The notes below the pieces were generated by a model. The model saw only the letters and a program-made list of their open reading frames with translations. It was not told the DNA's origin and ran no database searches. A stretch of DNA of 64,000 nt from Epiperipatus broadwayi (Eukaryota; Onychophora; Udeonychophora; Euonychophora; Peripatidae), in NCBI GenBank assembly GCA_028023455.1, contig JAQFVV010000030.1, positions 638,501 to 702,500 on the forward strand. The letters run 5' to 3'. This document shows, piece after piece, positions 52,491 through 64,000 of the stretch. The translations under genes were made by a program, and so were the position numbers. Every line of letters starts with the position of its first letter. The stretch's first letter is position 1.

Positions 52491-54648
52491 CATCATCATC
52501 ATCATCATCATCAACTTCAACCATTATCAATCTACTGCAGGATGAAGGTCTCTCCAAGTTTAATCCATCTTCTCTGATCTTTTGAATCTCTTCTCCACAT
52601 TACCCCTGCATACTTTCTTATTTCATCCATCTATCTCACATGTGGTCTCTTTCTGGGTCTTTTACAATCACTTGCTATACAGATTAAGATTTCTATTATC
52701 AATATAATTATCATCTCTTCTAGAATTATGTCCAGACAAACTCCACTTTAATCTTTTAATTTTTTCAATGAGGTCAGTAACACCTGTTTGTTCTCTTACC
52801 CATATATTGCATTTTCAATCTCTTCTTGTTACTCCCAACATGAATCTTTCCATACTTCTTTGAGTGGTCTGGAGGCTCTGTAGTGTTCTTCTATTAAGTC
52901 TCCAAGTTTCAGATCCATAACTAAGAACTGGTAAAACACATTTGTTAAAAACCTTTCCTTTTCAAACACATAGGCATATTTTCTTTTAGTATCAAGTTAT
53001 TTCTACCAAAAGCACTCCTACCAAGTTTAATTCTATGATTAATTTCATCCATTATGTTTCCATCTGTATTAATAATGTGACAAAGGTATTTGTAACTGTT
53101 AACTTTCTTTAATTTATCATAATCAATATTTATTTTCATATTTTGAGCAAATTGATTAAACATTATTTTAGTCTTTTTAACATTTATCTTTAGTCTTCCT
53201 TTCCTACTTTCATCTGATAACTCCTGCAACATTTCCTGCCGCTCTGAAGCATTATTTGCAAAAAAAAAAACAAGTTTATCAGCTGCAAAATATAAATGGC
53301 TTAAATAATCTCCATTTACTTTCACTCCTTTAGTTTCCCATTTTAATCCAAAAAATACTTTTTGAAACACTGCTGTAAAAAGTTTTGGAGATATGGAGTC
53401 ACCTTGTCTTACACCTTTCTCAATGTTGACTTTCTCAGTATCAGTATGTAATCTAATTGTTGTTGTTGAATTTTATAAATATTCTTTAAAATATGACAAT
53501 ATCCTGGATCTAAACCTTGATGATCCAATGCTTTAATCACTGAAGAATTGTTTGTAGAATCTAATGCCTTTTCATAATCTACAAATCCAAAACATAATGA
53601 AAACTCATATTTATTTGTCCTTTCTCTAACTTCTCTCAATACATGGATATGATCTACTGTACTGAAACCACTTTTAAATCCAGTTTGTTTTCTTAGTTGG
53701 TAAAAATCCAATGTTCTTTGTAGATGACTTGTAATTAACTTGGTAAAAATTTTGTATAAAACTGAAAAAAGGCTGATTGGTCTGTAATTTTTAATATCTT
53801 CTTTATCACCGTTTTTTTATTAATGTTATTACTGAATTCTTCCAATCATCTGGTACATCTTTATCATTTAAACATTTGGTATATAACTTTCCTAAAAAAA
53901 AATTCTATTTCTTCACCTGCTTTTTTAATATATATATTATAATTCCATCCTTACGTGGAGCCTTTCCTTTCTTCATACATTTAATTGCAAGTTTCACTTT
54001 TTCATTTAAAATTCTGGGCAATTCAGAAGATGTAATAGACATAGGAGGTACTTGTTCTTTATTACTATATAATTCTTGATAAAAGTCTTCTACCCATTTC
54101 ATAATGTCATCTCTCTTTTTAGTAATAATTCCATCTTTTTTTCTTATTGCAGATAAAAAATTTCTTACCAATACCAAAATGTTGTTTTACATTCTTGAGA
54201 CTTTTAATTTCTTCTACAGCTTTCTTTGCTAGTTCATAGTTATACTTTCTTATATCATTTTACACTCTTTTCTGCACCATTTTACAAAATTTGAGATATT
54301 CAATCCTTTTTATTGCATCATTTTTGTATATCATCATATTCCTTCTTTTCTTCATAAATTCTTTAGTCTCAATAGAAATTTTATTAATCAATTGCTGCTT
54401 TTTTCAACACCTATCTTTGTTGCAGTTTTTTAAAAGTGTATCAGTTATTTTCATATTAATTTCATTCAAATCTGAATCATGTTCAAAATCTACTAATACT
54501 TAAAACCTATTTGTAAGTTGTAATTTAAATTTATTTGAATGTTTCTGAAGATTAGGACCATCATCTGTAGAAATTATTTTTCTTAATAATTTTTGTCTCT
54601 CTAGTTTTGCATTAACACATATATTACATCTTACTAATCGATGATCAT
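52491..54648 (-). mobile_element. RTE-clade LINE, 5'-truncated copy (RTE-4)
   Basis: Minus-strand copy ending at its 3' side in a (CAT)n tract at 52491-52513 (GATGAT tail on the element strand), followed by the shared ACCATTATCAATCTACTGCA end. It is co-linear with RTE-3 from its 3' end to the endonuclease C-terminal region and stops near 54648, within the block corresponding to 42925 of RTE-3. This is typical 5' truncation during LINE insertion. Confidence 0.9.
52945..54177 (-). pseudogene. RTE-4 reverse transcriptase fragments
   Basis: Three frames carry successive parts: 54177-53905 (linker, KCMKKGKAPRKDGI), 53711-53409 (motif A as FVDYEKALDS, where Phe of AFDS is replaced) and 53370-52945 (HLYFAADKLVFFFANNASE, so motif C FADD has become FAAD, then [11 protein letters not shown]). 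An A10 run inside the motif C block shifts the local reading. Frame breaks and loss of the catalytic Asp pair make it inactive. Confidence 0.88.
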
Positions 54649-56181
54649 ATATGTTGTGATGAGAATTAAGATCAATCCCTTTGATGACATCAATTATATT
54701 AGTTTAAGACAAGATCTTAAATAAAATAAAGATTAGAAAAAAATTGCATATAAAACAACAGATGTGTCTGTAGATACATATGTATGTACATGTAGAACAT
54801 ATATTTATAATTTGTTTATATAATAAGTTCACATAATAATTTATTAAAGAGTAAAAGCTTTTCTGGTAGCAATAAAATAATTGAACAATGATATTGGTCT
54901 TGTGCTTCAACCTTAAATAAGAATTTCTTTAATTTGTACTACAATTAATTATATAAAATTTTAGTCACTCTTATCTAAAGATTGATTAGTTGAGATTCAT
55001 TAATCAAATCCAGTGATAATTAATCTAAAATATTAATGTTTGATCTTATAACTATTTAGAAATTCTATTATTGTCTCTATGTGCAGAAGAAATTTTATCT
55101 TGAGTAGAATCAGTAGATCTAATTACTAAAATTTTATTGGAAGACAAGACTAATTATATAGTTCCATCTCAGCAAGATGGATGCTTTTGTAAATGTAAAG
55201 AAAATAATTAGACTGAGAAAACGAATCACGAATCATCATTTTTATTTGGTGAAGGAAAGAGCAGGTTATTAAAAGGTGTGGTGTTGTCTAGTGAGAATGG
55301 AGATTTTTTTTCTTAGAATATATTTAGTTCCTGAACATTTTTTTTTATATAAAAAAGAAAAAGAAATTACAAAAGAGCAGGTCATCTAATTAAAATATTA
55401 CAGGCAAAATTTGAACTGAGGAAAATATAAGAAATTAATAACTGATCATGATCATATCAATCAATAATATCAAACAATATATATGTAACGTGCACCATTA
55501 CATGTAGAACTATGAAACATTTAGAGTACAGAAATTTTAAATATGTCATATTCACTACCCTTCTTAAAAAATGTATTATTTTTCTGAGAGGTTCTATCAG
55601 CTAACTGACTACCAAAAATGCATATCCTAAATAAATTCATGTTATTTAGATGGATTTTTATAGAAGAGAAAGCATTAGCATATACATATATTTATACAAG
55701 AGTTCTGAATATTCTATAGCTAAAAGAAAGTGGAAAGAAAATTATTCAAACAGATAAGCTTACCATCCTGGGAATAAAAAAAATGTTTTTAATATAATTT
55801 TTTTTTCATTATATTCACTTATATATATTCTGTATACTTTAATTTTTTTTGAATCTGCAACTACACATTATAAATCTATATATTATATTTATAGTTTGGT
55901 GTTACCATGAAAAATATATGTATCTTTGAAGTTTTATGTTGTAGATTTATTTTATATGTACAAGAAAACAATATATGGAAACCCATTTTGGTTTAGTAAT
56001 TCACATTTAAATTATATTGTTCTTGTATTGTATATACAATTCTATAGACAATATGCAAATGAATAGTAGCTCATAACAGAATGGGATTAGTGTTTTTATA
56101 ATGTAATTATATATGTGTTAATATTATGTCATGGTGAAGGAATTGTTTTTTTTTAAATTTTTCATGATTTTATTTATTTTT
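54649..56181. other. AT-rich DNA, nothing recognised
   Basis: No feature supported. Confidence 0.5.
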
Positions 56182-56200
56182 ATCATCATCATCATCATCA

Positions 56201-56259
<59 letters not shown>
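56182..56259. repeat. (ATC)n(ATT)n compound trinucleotide repeat
   Basis: About eight ATC units pass into about eighteen ATT units. It could be the remnant of a LINE tail, but no LINE sequence adjoins it. Confidence 0.95.
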
Positions 56260-56811
56260 GAAAAAAAAACGTGTTGAAAATAATATCAGTAAATAAACTA
56301 TTTCAATGTATAAAAACATCTAGTTTTGATATTTAATCATTCTCTTAATATGTTTTATTTAGTTTTATCACACAATTAAGTATTTCCAAAGATTGACATT
56401 GTTTTGCATACTCATCATAGATATTGCTGGTTAAACCACTTGCCCTGTGAAGTAAAATAAAAAGGCTTAGGGAAATTACTGTATCTGGAAAATAAGCATT
56501 TTCCATTGATTTAAATCTTTATTTGGGCATAATTTCTCCAGAATTTAATAGTTAAAACTGGTATCAATCAAACCTTATAAATGTGCTCTAGAGAAAGAAA
56601 AAAGAAAAAAAAAAAAATAGGCTATGTCAGAGTCTTATAATAATAAATATAGATTATGTGACCATGAAATATAACTAATTATTATTAGTTTGGTCTCCTT
56701 TATTGTATGTGCGAAATTGGGATAGTAATTATCATTCACTGCATGCAATGTTCATTTTAAGCAATCATCAATTAGTAAGGTGTTGTAAGTTAAAGTATAA
56801 CTATCTGATAC
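56260..56811. other. AT-rich DNA, nothing recognised
   Basis: No feature supported. Confidence 0.5.
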
Positions 56812-56831
56812 AATATATATATATATATATA

Positions 56832-57005
56832 TCAACAGATGGCGTTCTACCAAAAACACCGTCAAGCGTTTGTTTACATAAACTTCAGAGCAAGCTTGAA
56901 ATCATGAGCTGAAAGTGGAATTAAAGTTAGAGGTAGTGAATGCTTGCTCTGACGTTTATGTAAACATATGCTTGACGGTGTCTTTGGTAGAACGCCATCT
57001 GTTGA
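56832..57005. mobile_element. 174 bp palindromic MITE
   Basis: Inverted arms of about 65 bp: the left is TCAACAGATGGCGTTCTACC ... TTTACATAAAC and GAGCAAGC, and the right is GCTTGCTC ... GTTTATGTAAA ... GGTAGAACGCCATCTGTTGA. The spacer is about 45 bp. It is GC-richer than its flanks. The left end abuts a TA tract (56812-56831). Because both arms translate to the same peptide (STDGVLPKTPSS...), open frames on both strands look alike; they are by-products of the palindrome, not genes. Confidence 0.92.
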
Positions 57006-58317
57006 CATAAATACAAGCGGTAGCAAGTTTTTAATTTGTTTTTTGTTTTTCATATATATATATATAAATGCTTTTATTGACTGTAAACTAAAAAGCAATA
57101 AAATAATAGTTTCTTCAATCACAGACGTCAATTCATTAGAATTAGTTAATTTCTGAACCCCACCCCCCCTGCTCTTACTTAAAAGTAAATGTAAAAATTC
57201 AAGTTGTGGTTGAGAAAATAATTCTTTTATTTTTTTTATTTGCATACTCAATCAAAGCATTTAATATAAAAAATATATAATTTCTATTATTTAATTTTTA
57301 AGTAGAAAATACAGGTTGTCAATTTAACACAAAAAAGTAAACTGAAATTCTTAATTTAATTATGTAAGTATTTGTAAGTTAAATAAATAAAATTTATTTT
57401 ATTAATTTTCCTTATATACATCAATATTTTGATTGCAAGGATTCAAATCATATTTTTTGACATATATTTTTTGCACATTGTTCAATAAAATATATTATTC
57501 ATTTGCATTCAATATTAAAATTTCGACATATAATTTGTGTATGTTTTATTTACATGAATATATTGTGATGTTTTACTTTTTATGTGATTGCAGAAGTGTT
57601 ATTATAATTAGTTGTAATCTTAAAGTTATCATTTTTTCTTATATATATTATTTGTACTACGTTTTTGATGAGATTTCCATTATTAATTTAATTATAGGAT
57701 ATATGTACATATCTTTGATTCCTGGAAGCTTGAAATATCATCCCGATTATTTTAATATATATATTTAAAAATTGAAAAAAAATCAACAACATAGTAATAC
57801 TTTTTTTTTTTTTTGTTTAATTGAAATAAAATTTAATGAAGTTAATTATAAAAGATAAAAAGTTGCAAATAAATTATGGTCTTTACAAATTAACACTTAC
57901 TGGTAAGTTAAAGAGTTCTCAAAAAAAAAAGTAAGTATCTTATTTTCTTAAATCAAACAAGTACTTTTTATGCACCTGCTTGACTTGTAAAGTTTTCTAA
58001 ATTTGCACATCAACACGATTGCTAGTGCTTAATTAGCGTTCATTAAATCAAACTTAAGTTTCAAGAGATTTGAATAAGTAATATAAATAAATTCATTTTT
58101 AATGAGAATACCAAAAGTCACTCTTAAAAAATATATTTTATAATATATATGTTTACCATTTTATATAGATTTAATAAAACCCTATTGATATTTAACTATC
58201 TCTAATTATAACCAATATCAATTATTCAACAGTTATTTCAAAGTTATATATATATATATATATATATCACATGATCTATATATCTTGCACTACCATATAT
58301 ATTATATGTATATATAG
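57006..58317. other. AT-rich DNA, nothing recognised
   Basis: Includes a C7 run near 57161 and a TA tract at 58245-58267. The 111-codon frame at 57433-57768 is Ile/Tyr/Phe-rich with no family signal and is probably chance. Confidence 0.5.
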
Positions 58318-58733
58318 CATGCTAATAGCCTTAAGCAAGCATTTTTTATGATAAAGGCTACAAGAGAAGCATTCAAATAATTTTTTTCTTGGATTGTTCT
58401 GATTTTCAAACTTGTTTAAATTAAATTGTTATTTCTATTAATATACGGTGTATCTGAATTAAATTCAAACCCATGTAATTATTTCAGTTGGAGAGCTGAA
58501 ATTAAAGACATGTAGATGTCTGAAAATTTCAGATCCTCTGCTTAAGAGTTAACTATTCGATAAATGCTTAGCTTGAGTTGGTATTTTAAATCTGGAGTCC
58601 TAGCTTCTCACTGAAGAAAGTCATAGCTTGAAATCAGTTTGGAGATGGGGGACAATTCTAGATAAAGATGGTTTGAATGCTTTTTCTTGTAACATTTATC
58701 ATTAAAAAAAACTTGTTTAGAGCTATTAGCATG
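58318..58733 (-). mobile_element. ~416 bp terminal-inverted-repeat element (family shared with 20140-20590)
   Basis: The ends CATGCTAATAGC and GCTATTAGCATG are inverted copies. The inner TIR continues with AAGCATTCAAATAATTT against AAGATGGTTTGAATGCTTTT. The interior, read on the minus strand, matches the 20.1 kb element through ATACCAACTC, TAAGCATTTATCGAATAGTT and TCAGACATCTACATGTCTTT. The outermost bases of the two copies differ, so they may be related subfamilies. Confidence 0.7.
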
Positions 58734-58800
58734 TTCTTTATTTTACATATTTGTAAATGCAAGTTATTTAAGTCATGTGACATATGACTTCATTTTATAT

Positions 58801-59300
58801 ATGGTGTTTATCAAATCTCATGTGAAAATTTTAAGGCTTTTTACATAGATATGAGTAATTATCACCTCAGTGTTAGGAGAGATGAGCATGCTAATGCAGT
58901 TAAACAACACTCATCATCATCATCACTCTCACTCCATACTTATAGATTCAGGTCATAAAATTGATTTTTTTAGTACCAGGATCATATTCAGGTGTGATAA
59001 TCTCAATCAGTGCAAAATTAGAGAAGCCATTAAGATACTTAAATGGCCATATCGTATCAATAAGTGAGATGATACATGCAAATTTTTTCCTATTTGGAAA
59101 TATTTAAAAAAAAAAATTCTTAATTTAACATTTTTGCTATTGGTGGAACATTAATGTTTTTTTTTTTTTTTTCAAATCAGTGATTGTAGTACCTCTACAA
59201 CTGTGTTTCTACTTTTTATCACCCAGTGGATGACTTATGTGATCAAATCGAAATATAGGTATATCAATATTTAATTTTTTAACACTGATGAACCTGCAAA
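58801..59300 (+). repeat. PLE-C 5' pseudo-LTR
   Basis: About 500 bp aligned with 61341-61830 throughout, beginning ATGGTGTTTATCAAATCTCA and ending GATGAACCTGCAA. The open frame 58870-59067 is just the copied C-terminal endonuclease segment. Confidence 0.9.
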
Positions 59301-60784
59301 ATATGTGTTTTATATATGCAACCTGGGAAAATCTTCTTATCAACATTATTAACCTCTACAGGCAGAAAATATTTAAACAGCTTCAAGTATTTGAAAGAAT
59401 GTGGATTAAGAAATGTAAGTTACATAGTAATTTATCTTTTCTATTACCATGTAAAAATCACAACATTATACCCACTTGCTGCAAAATTATGTTTCACAAG
59501 AACAATTATAATATCAGTAAAATTCTAAGTTAAACAAACAATATTATTTTAAATTCTTTTATTAAAGGAACCCGTAAAAATCTAGACAAAATTGATAAAG
59601 TATTGCTGGATTTATGTTTATTCTTTAGTAATAAAATACATCATTTACTGTGGATTAGTTTTAATCATATTGCAAATTTTAGATCGATTAAAGATTCAGA
59701 ATTTGTAACAGCAAAGCAAGAGAAAAAATTACAAATGCTAATTAGAACACAATCACCAAACACTGCATATCCAAATCAAAATACCGTTTATAATTTATCT
59801 AAGAAAGCCCTCTCTACAGATGGTGTTTCGGTTTTTAAAAAAAAAAAAAGGTTTTAATTTTGCTTTAACACCTTCCAGGATAGCTTTTGAGAAAATTGTT
59901 TGTATTGTTGAATCAACTTTTGATAAAATAGATTTTTCATCAGCTGATTTGGCTAAAGCGGACATTTGCAATATTTTTGAAAAAGTTAAGCTTCCTAAAA
60001 ATAATATTTCAAAAAAATAAAGACAAGCATTAAATAATATATACATCAGACAAATCAAATATTGTACTCCAGCTGATAAAGGTAATGCAATTGTTGTTAT
60101 GGATTGTGACATTTCCCATAATAAAATTTTAGATCTGTATAATCATAAAACTTATCAACTATCAAAAAGAAATCATATTATATATTTGAAAAAAAAAAGC
60201 CATTATTAATAAATTACCTATTGAAACAGAGATAAAAAATAAAATAATCCCTTGTGAAAAATTATGAGTCAGTCCAAAATTTTATGGACTGACAAAAATT
60301 CACAAACCACATAACCTACTTTATTCAAAAGTAAGTGCAATAGGATCTCCAACTCATATTTTAGCTAGATATTTATCAGATTTCATTAAATCTACAATTC
60401 TATCTATTAAATCTTATTTAAAAAACGCTTTTCATTTTGTTTCTGTTTTTTAAAAAAATAAAAAAATAATGCTAATGACATTCTGGTCAGTTTTGATGTC
60501 ATGTCTTTGTTTACAAACATTCCAATTGATGAATCTTTAAATATAATTTCACAACATTGCAATTTACGAGACCATATTATTGCTTTGATTAAACCTTGTC
60601 TATTGAACACATATTTTCTATACAATGGATAGCAGTACAGACAAGTTTTTGCACTCCTATGGGCTCACCTATTTCAGGAGTAATAGCTGACTTATTCATG
60701 GAAAATATAGAAACTCGTGCTTTAGAATCATCATCTTTAAAACCTCCCATTTGGTTCAGATATATAGATGACACTTTTGTCTAA
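59288..60784 (+). pseudogene. PLE-C N-terminal region and reverse transcriptase
   Basis: Pieces in order: 59288-59533 with LLPCKNHNIIP, a typical Penelope N-terminal block; 59603-59857 and 59820-60020, two frames joined at an A13 run near 59838-59850; ADKGNAIVVMD at 60072-60104 (a hallmark of Penelope RTs); FYGLTKIHKP at 60280-60309; motif A SFDVMSLFTNIP at 60489-60524; TPMGSPISGVIADLFMENIE (motif B) and RYIDD (motif C, 60761-60772, catalytic pair intact). A single TAA follows at 60782-60784 before the frame continues in the next segment. Other lesions are a stop at about 60018, an A9 run near 60190 and a stop near 60265. Confidence 0.88.
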
Positions 60785-61340
60785 TGGCAGCATGGAAAAA
60801 ATAAATTACATGACTTTTTCTTACATATAAATAATATGCATCCTCATATTAAATTTACAATGGAGACAGTGTCTGATGGAAAACTCCCTTTTCTTGATGT
60901 TCTAGTCACCAGAACACCAAATAGTTTATCTTTTTCTATTTACAGAAAGGATACACACACAGACAAATATTTACATTTCCATTCTCATCATCACCCAACT
61001 CAGATAGTTTCTGTAGCCAAAACTCTTTTAAATAGAGCAATTAACCTTTCAGATGACACACATCTGAAAGAAGAAATAAATCATATTAATAGTGTTTTAT
61101 TAGCAAATAGTTATAATTACAAATTTATAAAAAAAGCCTTATTTCAAGCCCAAAATAGACAAAATAGGAAACAAAAAGATGATAAGTCAGCTATTAGGAT
61201 TTGTGTTCCATATGTAAAAGGAACTACAGACAGTATCGGACGTATATTAAAACGCTATAATATAGATACAGCATTTTCTGCTCATCAAAAGATCAGCAAT
61301 ATAATAACCAAGCCTAAGGATTCAATCCCTCTTGAATCTC

Positions 61341-64000
<2,660 letters not shown>

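Noticed and set aside
56874-57251. 125-codon minus-strand frame and similar plus-strand frames with shared STDGVLPKTPSS peptide
   Set aside because: The shared peptide arises because the two arms of a palindromic MITE translate alike. It is not a conserved gene.
57433-57768. 111-codon plus-strand frame
   Set aside because: Composition is Ile/Tyr/Phe-rich as expected from AT-rich DNA, with no motif, neighbour or start context supporting a gene.
59220-59290. GTGGATGACTT...TCGAAATATAGGTATATC in the PLE-C pseudo-LTR as a hammerhead
   Set aside because: The GAAA and an AUAU stem III with a following UC fit, but the core reads GTGGATGA instead of CTGATGA and stem I pairing is absent. Too weak to annotate.

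Overview
The window looks like intergenic DNA from an AT-rich invertebrate animal genome. No host protein-coding gene, rRNA or canonical tRNA could be supported. The animal origin rests on the element types: RTE-clade LINEs with (GAT)n-type tails, Penelope-like retroelements with GIY-YIG endonucleases, a piggyBac transposase relic, tRNA-derived SINE heads, terminal-inverted-repeat elements and very long (TA)n arrays. I could not resolve the phylum; molluscs and arthropods both fit. Nearly all recognisable protein signal is in retroelement or transposon fragments, almost all broken by stops or frameshifts.

Layout. 0-5 kb: a small direct/inverted repeat cluster, then an unclassified 1.6 kb element (here 'Rep1') bordered by TA repeats. 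5.7-7.4 kb: three tandem units of a ~465 bp satellite-like repeat plus one inverted unit, followed by a near-perfect 168 bp palindrome. 7.7-10.3 kb: a compositionally distinct 2.6 kb block ('Rep2'), also between TA repeats. 10-17.8 kb: AT-rich DNA with microsatellites and a weak tRNA-like relic. 17.8-19.3 kb: a decayed minus-strand piggyBac transposase. 19.45 kb: a hammerhead-ribozyme-like motif. 20.1 kb: a 450 bp terminal-inverted-repeat element related to one at 58.3 kb. 22.8-26.8 kb: two decayed RTE LINEs. 29.8-31.9 kb: a 449 bp foldback element and two more satellite units.

37-46 kb is a nested retroelement cluster. Penelope-like copy A (minus) lies head to head with copy B (plus). Copy B is split by a near full-length RTE LINE (minus, 40.8-44.1 kb). 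Copy A is interrupted by a ~107 bp tRNA-derived SINE with a perfect 13 bp target-site duplication. 47-48 kb holds palindromes and a three-arm repeat. 49.8-51.4 kb is the second Rep1 copy, in inverted orientation to the first. 52.5-54.6 kb is a third RTE LINE. 56.8 kb is a 174 bp palindromic MITE. 58.8-61.8 kb is a second Penelope family (copy C) with ~490-500 bp direct terminal repeats and the longest intact piece of RT/GIY-YIG protein. The last 2 kb is AT-rich with nothing recognisable.

A recurring theme is that unrelated elements begin or end exactly at (TA)n tracts. Names such as Rep1, Rep2, PLE-A/B/C and RTE-1 to RTE-4 are local labels for this annotation. Boundaries of decayed elements are approximate, by eye, to within tens of bases.
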